From Marmoricola sp. (lineage in GTDB: Bacteria > Actinomycetota > Actinomycetes > Propionibacteriales > Nocardioidaceae), in the NCBI GenBank assembly GCA_025965315.1, contig JAOPXD010000084.1, positions 1 through 46,015 on the forward strand: a stretch of 46,015 nucleotides of DNA, written 5' to 3'. The position numbers and the translations under genes are program-made. Under the pieces are notes generated by a model. The model was not told the origin of the DNA. It saw only the letters and a program-made list of their open reading frames with translations, and searched no databases. Position 1 is the first letter of the stretch. The number at the start of each line of letters is the position of its first letter. Below, one piece after another: positions 20,836-29,194 of the stretch.

Positions 20836-20855
20836 CCTGTACAGGAATCCTGTAC
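20836..20855. promoter_or_regulatory. Nested palindromes, operator candidate
   Basis: The palindrome CCTGTACAGG (20836-20845) shares an arm with the inverted repeat GTACAGG-AAT-CCTGTAC (20839-20855), so two overlapping sites for a dimeric protein are possible. They lie in the 125-base gap before the gene at 20961. The bound protein is unknown. Confidence 0.45.
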
Positions 20856-20960
20856 GGCGCTTGACCCATAATCTCCCGCCCACAAGGCGGTGAATGAACC
20901 CATCTCGGGGTGTTCCGCAGGACGCAATGGGCCTCCTGCCGAGTTGAACGGTGGCTAGCA

Positions 20961-21218
20961 ATGGCAATCGCAGACCTGGCAAGTCAACCGGCATCCGATG
21001 CGCGCAAGGGACCAACCTGCACCGTGTGCCTCGCGCTTGCAGAACTTGAGCCCACTGAGGCTGATGCGCTGCGGTCGCTGCTGAGTAACCCTCGGTGGCG
21101 CTACTCGGAACTGTCTGACCGGTTGCGCTCTGACCCCGATACGCCGCTCGACATTCCAGGCAACACGCTTGCTCGGCATGCACGCGGCGGTTGCTCGGCA
21201 CGCGAGAAGCTGCGATGA
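20961..21218 (+). CDS. Putative HTH protein
   Basis: An 85-residue protein. TCTVCLALAELEP gives a Cys pair. WRYSELSDRLRSD and GNTLARHARGGC look like a helix-turn-helix with a closing Cys/His. An in-frame GTG at 20910 would add 17 residues; I prefer the ATG at 20961 because the extra residues are basic and without the family pattern, though neither start has a clear ribosome site. The stop overlaps the exonuclease start. Possibly DNA-binding; function unproven. Confidence 0.5.
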   Translation: MAIADLASQPASDARKGPTCTVCLALAELEPTEADALRSLLSNPRWRYSELSDRLRSDPDTPLDIPGNTLARHARGGCSAREKLR

Positions 21219-22054
21219 GTCTCGCGGAGATCGCCAAGGTGACGCCGATCGCCCCTGCGGTCCGCAATCGAATCTTGATCCTTGACGTCGAGCGGCTCCC
21301 CGGCCTCAGCCAACAGTCCTGGTGGGACCGAGGCGACCTGAAGAACCGCTACATCCACCACGAGACTGTGACGCGGGAACCTCGCACGACCATCCTGTGT
21401 GCGAAGTGGTACGACCAGCCCGACGTCATGAGGTTCGCCGAGTGGGACAAGGGTGGCCGCAAGGTCTTCTTGAAGCGCATTCACGCACTCATGGCCGAAG
21501 CCGACATCATCGTGGGTCACAACCTCGATCAGGCTGATGTGCCGTGGCTCAAGGGCGACTTCTACCTCCCGCGCATCGGTCACCCACACCGACCTGACCT
21601 GCCACCGCTCCCGCCTTTCAAGACCGTCGACACACTAAAAGTCCTACGCCGCGAGCTGCGATCGGGTGCACCCTTCAAGTCGCTCGACGCGTTCTGCAAG
21701 ATCGTCGGCATCCCCGCGAAGACCGACAAGTACGACCGTGACGCGATGGAACGTGCAGTCGCCGGCTCCGACGAGGACCGGCTCAGGCTCACCGACTACT
21801 GCGAGGGTGACGTGGTTGCGACCCAGTGGCTCTACGACTGGGAGCGACCGCACATCAAGAACCACCCAGCCCTGTTCGTCGATGGCGAAGACAAGCTCAC
21901 CGTCTGCAACAGGTGCGGCAGCGAGACCAAGCCCATCGCCAAGCGTTACGTCGCCAACGTCATGACGTACTCGATGCGAAAGTGCGTCAACTGCTCAGGC
22001 CACTCCCGGATCAGCATTGACCCCGAGCGTCTCTCAATGGTTCGGGGAGTCTGA
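21215..22054 (+). CDS. DEDD-family 3'-5' exonuclease (DNA polymerase-type), stand-alone
   Basis: A 279-residue RNase H-fold exonuclease. Exo I is ILILDVERLP (Asp-x-Glu), Exo II is DIIVGHNLDQADVPWL, and Exo III is YCEGDVVATQWLY, the DEDDy arrangement found in polymerase proofreading domains. A C-terminal Cys ribbon (VCNRCGSE, then KCVNCSG, about 228-262) is added. No polymerase domain follows, so it acts alone, perhaps for proofreading or end processing beside host polymerase. Starts in an ATGA overlap. Confidence 0.85.
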   Translation: MSLAEIAKVTPIAPAVRNRILILDVERLPGLSQQSWWDRGDLKNRYIHHETVTREPRTTILCAKWYDQPDVMRFAEWDKGGRKVFLKRIHALMAEADIIVGHNLDQADVPWLKGDFYLPRIGHPHRPDLPPLPPFKTVDTLKVLRRELRSGAPFKSLDAFCKIVGIPAKTDKYDRDAMERAVAGSDEDRLRLTDYCEGDVVATQWLYDWERPHIKNHPALFVDGEDKLTVCNRCGSETKPIAKRYVANVMTYSMRKCVNCSGHSRISIDPERLSMVRGV

Positions 22055-22188
22055 TGCGCGGCTGCTTCTCGTTCTGCGGCAAGTGGTACGACCCGCGGAA
22101 CATCTTCTGCTTTGCCGACAACCTCGCGGCCTGTCGATCCAAGCGGGTGTGTGACGCACACGACCGCTGGTCACCACTGCCCCGCTAA
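22054..22188 (+). CDS. 44-residue Cys-rich mini-protein
   Basis: Encoded in a 1-base stop/start overlap with the exonuclease. It contains five Cys (GCFSFCGKW, FCF, AACR and VCDAHD) plus His, a likely single metal site. Function unknown. Confidence 0.5.
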   Translation: MRGCFSFCGKWYDPRNIFCFADNLAACRSKRVCDAHDRWSPLPR

Positions 22189-22198
22189 CCCCACGATC

Positions 22199-22256
22199 TG
22201 CCCCGCACCGCAGCGATCACGACCACTACGGACATGCGCCTGACGAGCGCGGGGCA
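22199..22256. repeat. Inverted repeat in an intergenic gap
   Basis: TGCCCCGC (22199-22206) and GCGGGGCA (22249-22256) are perfect 8-bp arms separated by 42 bases in the gap 22189-22276. The resulting RNA stem could terminate or stabilise transcripts; no T-run is present. Confidence 0.4.
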
Positions 22257-22276
22257 CACCTTTCGAGGAGGCAACC

Positions 22277-22480
22277 ATGCCTGACCTCGAGACCTGCCGC
22301 TGCCTAACCGAGCTGATCATGAGCCACGGCGCGGTCACCAAGTGCGGGCACTGCGACAACCCGTGCACTGTCGCACACTGCCCGCTGTGCCTGCAGGTCA
22401 ACCGCACATGCACCGACTGCGGCACCACGCACTGCGACTCCAAGGCTGCGAACCAGTGCGAGATGAGCCACCCGCTGTGA
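22277..22480 (+). CDS. Cys-rich zinc protein
   Basis: A 67-residue protein with ten Cys and several His (CRC, CGHCDNPC, HCPLC, CTDCGTTHC and C near the end), enough for two zinc sites. A strong GAGGAGG ribosome site precedes the ATG. Function unknown. Confidence 0.6.
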   Translation: MPDLETCRCLTELIMSHGAVTKCGHCDNPCTVAHCPLCLQVNRTCTDCGTTHCDSKAANQCEMSHPL

Positions 22481-22701
22481 TCAGTGAGAACGATACGCCG
22501 CTAGTGGCAAGTCGGAAACCTGCCGCGAGCGAGGTGAGGATCACCTATGCCGGTCGGCCATCACTGCCCAAGTTGCCGACCTGCATCACCTACTGCTGCC
22601 GCGAATGGATCGCCCCTATTGGCTACAGGGGTGGGCGATGTGGTCTCTGTGGTGAGAAGCCCACGTACCTGCGTGCAGATCCCGAAAGCTTTGGGCCGTG
22701 A
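22477..22701 (+). CDS. Small Cys-containing protein of unknown function
   Basis: A 74-residue protein with TYCCREW and CGLCGEKP, likely one zinc ribbon. GTG start in a GTGA overlap and GTGA overlap downstream. Confidence 0.5.
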   Translation: MISENDTPLVASRKPAASEVRITYAGRPSLPKLPTCITYCCREWIAPIGYRGGRCGLCGEKPTYLRADPESFGP

Positions 22702-22901
22702 GCACGCACGACAACGCTCCCCCGCCTGCTGACTGGTCGCCCATTGTCGGCAACCTATGCGGTGGATGCCAAGGCAGCGCCAACCTGTGTCGTGTGTCCA
22801 GGTCGCTACCCGCCCCCGATCCCTGCTGCTCCCGTTGCTCACACGCGGTGGCAGTGGGAGCCAGCATCGAGCCACTGGTGTGGGATGGGGATCAGGCGTG
22901 A
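22698..22901 (+). CDS. Small Cys-containing protein of unknown function
   Basis: A 67-residue protein with CGGCQGSANLC and CCSRCSH, likely one metal site. GTG start in a GTGA overlap; it ends in a GTGA overlap with the packaging-type HNH gene. Confidence 0.5.
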   Translation: MSTHDNAPPPADWSPIVGNLCGGCQGSANLCRVSRSLPAPDPCCSRCSHAVAVGASIEPLVWDGDQA

Positions 22902-23173
22902 GTCAGTTCACCAACCGAAACAGCGGTCAGCGTGAGCGTGACAGGCAGACCATCAAGCGCACTGGTGCCGGCTGCCACATCTGCGGCAAGCCCATCGACT
23001 ACGACCTGCCCCACCTTGATCCAGGTGCCTTCGAGGTCGACCACCTCGTGCCCCTGTCGAAGGGTGGCACTGACGTGCTCAGCAACAAGGCCGCAGCTCA
23101 TCGTGGATGCAACTCCAAAAAGCGAGCTCGCGCCTACGCCCCCATCGTTCGCCGGTCAGCCTCTCTCGACTGA
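22898..23173 (+). CDS. HNH endonuclease, terminase-associated type
   Basis: A 91-residue classic HNH protein: CHICGKPIDYD and then the catalytic EVDHLVPLSKGG, SNKAAAHRGCNSKK, with the Cys pairs and His residues intact. Small HNH proteins of this type lie next to terminase in many long-tailed phages and support cos cleavage and packaging together with terminase. Here terminase small subunit starts 98 bases later. The gap 23174-23271 has a short open frame and C-runs but no site I can name. Confidence 0.9.
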   Translation: MSQFTNRNSGQRERDRQTIKRTGAGCHICGKPIDYDLPHLDPGAFEVDHLVPLSKGGTDVLSNKAAAHRGCNSKKRARAYAPIVRRSASLD

Positions 23174-23271
23174 GGACGCCCAGGGGGAGTGACCCATGGA
23201 CAACCTGGACACAAGGACCGCGGGACTAGGCGGAATACCCCCCCGATCTACCCCCTGCCTTGGAGGCGACC

Positions 23272-23517
23272 ATGGCGACTCGGATTGATGACCTCCAGGC
23301 CCTTCGCGGAGACCTCCAGAACCGCATGTTGGTCTGCGAGTCGGACCAAAACTTCGCGGTTATGGGGCGACTCCTAGCCGATGTCCTCAAGCAGATCGAC
23401 GAACTCGGCGGCGGCGAAAAGCCAGCCACGAAGGAGACCGGTCTCAGTGACTTCGAGAAGCGCCTCGCTGAGCGTGAGTCAGGATCCAAGGCTTCGCGTA
23501 GCACCAAGCGCGGCTAG
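23272..23517 (+). CDS. Putative terminase small subunit
   Basis: An 81-residue helical protein just before the large terminase, which overlaps it by 44 bases. The pattern DDLQALRGDLQNRML and VMGRLLADVLKQIDELGG is typical of small proteins at this position in actinophages, thought to be the DNA-recognition subunit of packaging. The ATG at 23272 follows GGAGG; an upstream TTG is in frame but unlikely. Assignment rests on position and helical pattern. Confidence 0.6.
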   Translation: MATRIDDLQALRGDLQNRMLVCESDQNFAVMGRLLADVLKQIDELGGGEKPATKETGLSDFEKRLAERESGSKASRSTKRG

Positions 23518-24913
23518 CACCTTCGGCGACCTGGCCGCGGACCTTGCCTCGGACTATGGGCTAACCCCTGACCCTTGGCAGCGCCTCGTTCTTGACGACT
23601 GGCTCGCGATGAACGGATCCAGGTGGTCGTCGCTGACTTGTGGCCTGTCGGTCCCTCGGCAGAACGGCAAGAACGCCCTGCTCGAGGTGCGCGAGTTGTT
23701 CGGCATGGTTGGGCGCGGCGAGAAGTTCCTCCACACCGCCCACGAGGTGAAGACGGCCCGCAAGGCATTTAAGCGACTGCAGCACTTCTTCGGGACTAGC
23801 CCGAACGATCCTGGCGCGAAGTACCCGGAGCTAAACGCTCTGGTCTCCGAGGTTCGTAACGTGAATGGCCAAGAGGCTGTGATCTTGAAGAACGGCGGCT
23901 CGGTCGAACTGGTCGCACGGTCGAAAAACTCTGGTCGCGGCTTCACGGTAGACGTCCTGGTGATGGATGAAGCCCAGGAGATGACCGACGACGACCTCGA
24001 GGCACTGATGCCGACGACGTCTTCAGCACCGCTCGGAAATCCGCAGTGGATCTTCACCGGCACTCCCCCTGGTCCCCGCGCGAATGGCGACGTCTTCACC
24101 CGCACTCGACTCGAGGCGTTGGAAGGCAAGTCGAAGCGTCTCGCATGGCACGAGTGGTCCTGTGAGGGGTCCATTGACCTCGATAGTCACGAAGCTTGGC
24201 GTGCAGCGAACCCGGCGCTGGGATCTCGTCTGCAGTTCGAGGTCATCGAAGGCGAGCGGGCTCGCTTTTCCGACGACGGCTTCGCTCGCGAACGGCTTGG
24301 AATGTGGGCCGGCACCTCGTCGCAGGCCGTCATTGATGGCGAGTCCTGGGCCGCGGTCGCCGACCCCGCCTCAATGGCAATCGAGAACCTGGCGCTAGCG
24401 ATCGACGTCTCCCCCGATCGTTCCGTGGCTTCGGTCGCATTGGCGGGCCTTCGCGCTGACGGTCTCTGGCACATCGAACTGGACGAGCACCGCGCCGGCG
24501 TCGGTTGGATCGCACCGTGGATCGTCGCTCGCTGCGAGCGAAACAAGATCCGCGCCGTGGTTGTGGATGCCATGTCGGCGGCCGGAACCCTGATCGACGA
24601 TCTCGCCAAGGCGAAGGTGAAGGTCACCACGACGGACTCGCGCGCAATGGCGGCAGCGTGTGGACAGGTCTTCGACGGCGTCATGGAGAACCGGCTGCGT
24701 CACACCGATCAGCCCCAGGTCAACGTCTCGCTCTCCACCGCCCGACAGCGTCCCTTGGGTGACGCGTGGGCGTGGAACCGCAAGACCGCCACCAGCGACA
24801 TCACGCCGATCGTCGCCTGCACCCTCGCGCTGTGGGGCGCTCAGAACTCATCCGTGAAGAAGCCGACTCGCAAGACCGGCGCTAGCAGTGAACGAAGGGC
24901 GGTGGTGATGTGA
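23474..24913 (+). CDS. terL: Terminase large subunit
   Basis: A 479-residue packaging motor and nuclease. The ATPase has Walker A GLSVPRQNGKNALL (about 58-70) and Walker B VLVMDEAQEM with D165-E166, then the coupling motif in FTGTPPGP. The nuclease domain has acidic LAIDVSPDRS and VVVDAMSAAG strands and a later D/A-rich helix. The likely start is GTG at 23474, inside the small-subunit gene; an ATG farther upstream is in frame but would overlap it even more. It is coupled to the portal gene by GTGA. Confidence 0.93.
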   Translation: MSQDPRLRVAPSAASTFGDLAADLASDYGLTPDPWQRLVLDDWLAMNGSRWSSLTCGLSVPRQNGKNALLEVRELFGMVGRGEKFLHTAHEVKTARKAFKRLQHFFGTSPNDPGAKYPELNALVSEVRNVNGQEAVILKNGGSVELVARSKNSGRGFTVDVLVMDEAQEMTDDDLEALMPTTSSAPLGNPQWIFTGTPPGPRANGDVFTRTRLEALEGKSKRLAWHEWSCEGSIDLDSHEAWRAANPALGSRLQFEVIEGERARFSDDGFARERLGMWAGTSSQAVIDGESWAAVADPASMAIENLALAIDVSPDRSVASVALAGLRADGLWHIELDEHRAGVGWIAPWIVARCERNKIRAVVVDAMSAAGTLIDDLAKAKVKVTTTDSRAMAAACGQVFDGVMENRLRHTDQPQVNVSLSTARQRPLGDAWAWNRKTATSDITPIVACTLALWGAQNSSVKKPTRKTGASSERRAVVM

Positions 24914-26322
24914 CCGAACACAAGGTGATCATCCTGCCGAACGTCTCGGACGACGAGAACAAGACGCTCAATATCCTGCTCGAGCAGTTGGCGGCCAAGC
25001 AGTCGAGGAACTTCCTTCGCGCTTCGTACTACGACGGCAAGCACGCCGTGCGGTCAATCGGGTCGATCATCCCGCCGCAGTTCTACAAGCTCGGCATCGT
25101 TCTTGGGTGGTCCGCGAAGGCGGTCGACACCCTTGCCCGCCGCTGCAACCTTGACGATTTCGTCTGGGCTGATGGAGACCTGGAATCGCTTGGAGCTCGC
25201 GATCTCTGGGATGCGAACTTCCTTGGCACTGAGGTTTCCTCCGGCCTGACGTCATCCCTGATTCACGGGACCTCGTTCCTCGTCACCACGCGCGGTGACG
25301 AGTCGGTCGGTGAGCCCGCCGCACTGATTCACGCCAAGGACGCGATGAATGCGACCGGGACCTGGAACACGCGCGCCCGGAGGCTCGACAACCTTCTGTC
25401 CATCACGAGCCGCGACGACGAGGGCGAGCCGACCAGTCTGGCTCTCTACCTGGACAACCTGACCATCACTGCCGAGAAAGATGGCAGTACGTGGACGGTG
25501 GACCGGTCTGAGCACCCCTGGGGAGTCCCTGCCGAGCCCCTGGTCTACAAGCCGCGCGTAGGTCGCCCGTTCGGATCCTCGCGCATCTCCCGCCCCGTCA
25601 TGAGCCTCTGTGACCAGGCCCTGCGAACCGTCATCCGCATGGAAGCGCACAACGAGGTCTACACGATCCCGGATCTGTGGCTCTTCGGCGCCGATGCCTC
25701 GATCTTTAAGAACGCAGACGGCTCCCAGAAGGCTTCGTGGCAGATGGTCATGGGGCGCATCAAGGGAGTTCCTGATGACCCGGAGCGCGAGGGTGAAGCG
25801 AATGCGCGAGCGGACGTCAAGCAGTTCCCAGCCTCGTCGCCCGAACCGCACATCTTGTCACTGAAGCAGCAGGCGCAGTTGTTCTCGGGTGAGACCTCGA
25901 TCCCGCTGACTTCACTGGGCGTCTCGGACACGTCCAACCCGACATCTGCTGATTCCTACATCGCATCCCGCGAAGACCTGATCGCCGAAGCTGAAGGTGC
26001 GACCGACGACTGGTCGCCCGCTCTTCGCCGTACCGAGATGCGCGCTCTGGCGATCGCGAACGGGCTCTCTGAGATTCCTGCCGCTTGGTCCACCATCGAC
26101 ACCAAGTTCCGGTCCCCGGTCTACCTGTCGCGTGCTGCTCAGGCTGATGCGGGCGCGAAGCAACTCGCGGTGGTTCCTTGGCTTTCCGAGACATCGGTCG
26201 GCCTGGAACTGCTCGGGCTGTCGGACCAGCAGATCCGTACGGCGCAGGCTGAGCGTCAGCGGGCGAATGGGCGTCAGATCCTGGACCGCCTAACGACGCC
26301 GGCTGATGGCAACCCCGCCTAG
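24910..26322 (+). CDS. Portal protein
   Basis: A 470-residue portal of the SPP1 gp6-like group found in actinophages. Recognisable blocks are RRCNLDDFVWADGDLE, SSLIHGTSFLVT, the wing/stem region VYKPRVGRPFGSSRISRPVM and the helix RTVIRMEAHNEVY; the C-terminal part (SLGVSDTSNPTSADSYIASR) is the conserved crown entry. Twelve copies form the ring through which DNA enters the capsid. Its last 17 bases overlap the MuF-like gene. Confidence 0.92.
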   Translation: MTEHKVIILPNVSDDENKTLNILLEQLAAKQSRNFLRASYYDGKHAVRSIGSIIPPQFYKLGIVLGWSAKAVDTLARRCNLDDFVWADGDLESLGARDLWDANFLGTEVSSGLTSSLIHGTSFLVTTRGDESVGEPAALIHAKDAMNATGTWNTRARRLDNLLSITSRDDEGEPTSLALYLDNLTITAEKDGSTWTVDRSEHPWGVPAEPLVYKPRVGRPFGSSRISRPVMSLCDQALRTVIRMEAHNEVYTIPDLWLFGADASIFKNADGSQKASWQMVMGRIKGVPDDPEREGEANARADVKQFPASSPEPHILSLKQQAQLFSGETSIPLTSLGVSDTSNPTSADSYIASREDLIAEAEGATDDWSPALRRTEMRALAIANGLSEIPAAWSTIDTKFRSPVYLSRAAQADAGAKQLAVVPWLSETSVGLELLGLSDQQIRTAQAERQRANGRQILDRLTTPADGNPA

Positions 26323-27025
26323 CGAAGTCCGAACGGGCTTGCAGCTCGTCACGGCTGCAAGTGTCCGCGAGGTCCAGCAGGTTGTGGCCGCCCAGGATGG
26401 TCCGCAGGCGACTCGCAGTGCCCTCCTGGTGGCCGTTCCGCTGATCGTCGGCGAATACATCGACGGATCATCGGCGCTTGCTCTGGATTGGTACGAGGAG
26501 CTGCGCGAGGAAGCCGCGCCACCGTCGCCGTTCTCGCCAAATCCGTTCACGGTGGTTCGCGACGAGTACCTAGGCAACGCGGTTGCATGGGCAACGCAGC
26601 CGCTCGTTGATGTGGGCGAGCAGTTGGCCCGGTTGACCGAAGAGTTTGACCGCGAGGTCCAGCAGGCGACGGATCTCATGCTCGCTCGCCTCGAGCCGGT
26701 GGTTCAGAAGGAAGTTGCTGCCGGGTTCTGGGACACCGTCACACAGAACGTTCGCGAGGATCCTGCCGCGGTCGGATGGGCGAGGTTCACGCGTCCCGGC
26801 GCTTGCTCACTGTGTCGCATGTTGGCCGACAAGGGCGCGATCTACACCGAGACCACGGTTCGGTTCGCCGCGCACACCGGAGACCACTGTGTGACCCGTC
26901 CAGCATTCAGCGCGGACGAAGGTCCCGAGGCCAGCGTCATGCAGTACATGGCCTCCAAGAAGCGCCGCACTGCTGCGGAGAAGGCGCGTCTGCGCGAGTA
27001 CCTGAAGAAGCACTACGGCGCCTGA
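26306..27025 (+). CDS. MuF-like minor capsid protein
   Basis: A 239-residue protein following portal. The C-terminal GWARFTRPGACSLCRMLADK, GAIYTE and FAAHTGDHCVTRPAF is the Cys/His pattern of the MuF-type capsid protein found between portal and scaffold. The N-terminal half is helical. It probably binds the portal and enters the capsid. No protease, ADP-ribosyltransferase or toxin extension is seen. Confidence 0.85.
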   Translation: MATPPSEVRTGLQLVTAASVREVQQVVAAQDGPQATRSALLVAVPLIVGEYIDGSSALALDWYEELREEAAPPSPFSPNPFTVVRDEYLGNAVAWATQPLVDVGEQLARLTEEFDREVQQATDLMLARLEPVVQKEVAAGFWDTVTQNVREDPAAVGWARFTRPGACSLCRMLADKGAIYTETTVRFAAHTGDHCVTRPAFSADEGPEASVMQYMASKKRRTAAEKARLREYLKKHYGA

Positions 27026-27041
27026 GTGTGCCCCTAGTCAT

Positions 27042-27057
27042 CCCGTCATCAGACGGG
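27042..27057 (+). other. Small hairpin before the scaffold gene
   Basis: CCCGTC and GACGGG pair around an ATCA loop in the 76-base gap 27026-27101. No T-run follows. It may adjust the large change in expression between the MuF gene and scaffold/capsid genes. Confidence 0.35.
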
Positions 27058-27101
27058 CCTACGCCTACGCGAGCGGTTAATCGCGGTCGATGGAGGAACT
27101 G

Positions 27102-27599
27102 ATGTCTGAAGCAGCACCCGAGGGCGGTACCAATAGCGGAGAAACGCCCGCCGCCGAAGAGTTCAAGGCGATCACATCCCAGGACGACCTGAACAAGGTC
27201 ATCAATGAGCGACTGACGCGAGAACGCGCCAAGTTCGCCGACTACAAGGATCTGAAGACCAAGGCTGGGGAGTTCGACAAGCTCCAGCAGGCGAACCAGA
27301 CCGAAGCCGAAAAGGCGCAGGCTCGAATCGCCGAACTCGAATCCGAAATGAATGCCGTCAAGGGCGAGTCGACGCGACTTCGCATTGCCGGCGAGCACGG
27401 AATCACGGACGCCGATGACATCCGGCTATTCCTCACCGGCACCGACGAAGAGACCTTGACCGAGCAGGCCAAGCGACTCGCTGAGCGGACCGCCGACCGC
27501 AAGAAGAACGGCAATCACGTGCCCCGCGAGGGCTCATCTCCCGCATCCAAGGAGAGCGAAGGACTGGAAACGGTCCGCGCTCTCTTCGGCAGCGGATAA
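27102..27599 (+). CDS. Capsid scaffolding protein
   Basis: A 165-residue, acidic, coiled-coil-rich protein just before the major capsid gene. The central part (KAKFADYKDLKTKAGEFDKL, then QTEAEKAQARIAELESEM) is a coiled coil typical of phage scaffolds, and the C-terminal region is basic (AERTADRKKNGN). The ATG at 27102 has GGAGGAA; an ATG 12 bases earlier is in frame but sits too close to any ribosome site. Confidence 0.85.
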   Translation: MSEAAPEGGTNSGETPAAEEFKAITSQDDLNKVINERLTRERAKFADYKDLKTKAGEFDKLQQANQTEAEKAQARIAELESEMNAVKGESTRLRIAGEHGITDADDIRLFLTGTDEETLTEQAKRLAERTADRKKNGNHVPREGSSPASKESEGLETVRALFGSG

Positions 27600-27617
27600 C
27601 CCGAAAGGAGTATGGCT

Positions 27618-28535
27618 GTGGCCATTCTCGCTACCACCGGCATCACCCTGCCCAAGAACATCGCCAAGGGCATGTTCTCCAAGGCCCTCGAGGGCTCCGC
27701 CGTCGCCGCCCTTTCGGGTGCCGAGCCGCAGGAGTTCGGCGAGGTCACCCACATGACCCTGACCGGCCGCCCGCGCGCCGAGCTCGTCGGTGAGGGTGTG
27801 GCCAAGAGCCCCACCAACGCCACGTTCGGCACCAAGGTCGTCACGCCGCACAAGTTCCAGCTCACGATGCGGTTTAACCAGGAAGTCAAGTGGGCCGACG
27901 ACGCCTACCAGCTCGGCGTCCTGAGCACCCTGGCCAGCGAAGGCGGCCTCGCGCTGTCCCGCGCGCTCGACCTCGGCGTGTTCCACGGCATCAACCCGCT
28001 CGCGGGTACTGCTGCGGCTTCCATCGTCGTCGGCGACCGGATCGGCACCACGACCAACTCGGTCGAGATCACGACCGGGACTCTGACGACCCCGGACCTG
28101 GTCATCGAGCAGGCCGCCGGTCTGGTCATCGCCGATGGGTACATCCCCAACGGCATCGCGTTCGACCCGACCTACGCCTGGACCACCGCGACCTCGCGCT
28201 ATAGCGATGGCCGCAAGAAGTACCCCGAGCTTGGCTTCGGTTCCAACATCAGCTCGTTCGAGGGCCTGAATGCCTACTCCTCGAGCACCGTTTCGGGTCT
28301 GCCTGAGGCGTCGGCGAACAGCAACATCAAGGCCATTGTCGGCCAGTGGGACCTGCTCCGCTGGGGTGTCCAGGTCAACGTGCCGGTCGAGGTCATCGAG
28401 TTCGGTGACCCGGACGGTCTGGGCGACTTGAAGCGTCAGAACCAGCTCGCTCTGCGCCTCGAAGTGGTCTATGGCTGGGGAGTTATGGACCTCGACGGGT
28501 TCGCCACGGTGAAGGACGCAGTCGCGAACTCCTGA
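27618..28535 (+). CDS. Major capsid protein (HK97 fold)
   Basis: A 305-residue coat protein, in the position and size range of the actinophage HK97-fold capsids. Recognisable features are the N-terminal ITLPKNIAKGMFSKALEGSA, VTHMTLTGRPRAELVGEGV and the PHKFQLTMRFNQEVKWADD of the E-loop/P-domain area, and a C-terminal VNVPVEVIEFGDP. AAAGGAG (27604-27610) is seven bases from the GTG at 27618, which I prefer; an ATG at 27612 sits against the ribosome site. No separate protease gene is present. Confidence 0.92.
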   Translation: MAILATTGITLPKNIAKGMFSKALEGSAVAALSGAEPQEFGEVTHMTLTGRPRAELVGEGVAKSPTNATFGTKVVTPHKFQLTMRFNQEVKWADDAYQLGVLSTLASEGGLALSRALDLGVFHGINPLAGTAAASIVVGDRIGTTTNSVEITTGTLTTPDLVIEQAAGLVIADGYIPNGIAFDPTYAWTTATSRYSDGRKKYPELGFGSNISSFEGLNAYSSSTVSGLPEASANSNIKAIVGQWDLLRWGVQVNVPVEVIEFGDPDGLGDLKRQNQLALRLEVVYGWGVMDLDGFATVKDAVANS

Positions 28536-28559
28536 TCACCAACCACCAAGGAGGCCCCA

Positions 28560-28715
28560 ATGGGTCGCTTCACCAACCCCGCTGGGGTGACGTTCTCTGT
28601 CGACGACAGCAAGGACGAGCGGTACAAAGATCTCGATGGCTACGAGTCCGTCGATGGAAGTACCGCGAAGAGGGCGCCGGCCAAGAAGGCAGCGCCCGCC
28701 AAGTCGGACAGTTAG
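28560..28715 (+). CDS. 51-residue head-associated protein
   Basis: A small protein after the major capsid gene, with a strong AAGGAGG ribosome site. It opens GRFTNPAGVTFSVDDSKDE and ends in a Lys/Ala/Pro tail (AKRAPAKKAAPAKSD). Short proteins with this pattern follow capsid genes in many actinophages and are of unknown function. Confidence 0.65.
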   Translation: MGRFTNPAGVTFSVDDSKDERYKDLDGYESVDGSTAKRAPAKKAAPAKSDS

Positions 28716-28733
28716 TAGAGAGGTGGTGCGGTC

Positions 28734-29192
28734 ATGGCTGTGACCCCAGAGAACATCGCGGTTGCACTTGGCCGCACCACCCCCGACCCGTCAAGCACTG
28801 AGTACGCCCAGTGGGAACTGTGGATCGCCGATGCGCTGATGCTCATCGACGATCGTCTTGGCGATACTGCCGATCTCGATCAGGCGAAGTTGCACTACGT
28901 CGTGCGCGAAGCCGTCGTTATGCACGTGCGACACCCGGACGACGTGACCCGCGTCGAGGTTGCGGTTGACGACGCCCGATCGTCGAAGGAGTACCGGACC
29001 GGTCGCGGTCGCGTGGTCATCCTGGACGAGTGGTGGGATCTGCTGATGCCCACTGAGGCGTCTGGCGCCTTCACCATCGACGCGCTGGGCTGGTGCTCGA
29101 TGCACCTCCCCTGGTGCTCGCTGAACTTCAGTGCCGGCTACTGCTCCTGTGGGGTCGACATTGCGGGATATCCGATCTTCGAGATGGGCTGA
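28734..29192 (+). CDS. Head-tail adaptor protein
   Basis: A 152-residue protein. The first 95 residues (TPENIAVALGRTTPD, YAQWELWIADALMLIDDRLG and VREAVVMHVRHPDD) match the helical gp6/gp15-like adaptor that docks on the portal. The C-terminal third is Cys- and Trp-rich (CSMHLPWCS and YCSC), unusual for the family. Good ribosome site (GAGAGGTGG) and first position of the connector block. Confidence 0.75.
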   Translation: MAVTPENIAVALGRTTPDPSSTEYAQWELWIADALMLIDDRLGDTADLDQAKLHYVVREAVVMHVRHPDDVTRVEVAVDDARSSKEYRTGRGRVVILDEWWDLLMPTEASGAFTIDALGWCSMHLPWCSLNFSAGYCSCGVDIAGYPIFEMG

Positions 29193-29194
29193 CG

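Noticed and set aside
20910..20960. Longer start (GTG 20910) for the putative HTH gene
   Set aside because: The added residues are basic and lack any family pattern, and no clear ribosome site precedes it. The ATG at 20961 is preferred but not proven.
23174..23271. Cos or pac site candidate between HNH and terminase
   Set aside because: The position is suitable and there are C-runs, but no repeat or sequence that I can name as a packaging site, so it is not annotated.
23176..23291. 31-codon frame starting at the ATG near 23196
   Set aside because: It overlaps the terminase small-subunit ribosome site and start, and has no motif; probably chance.
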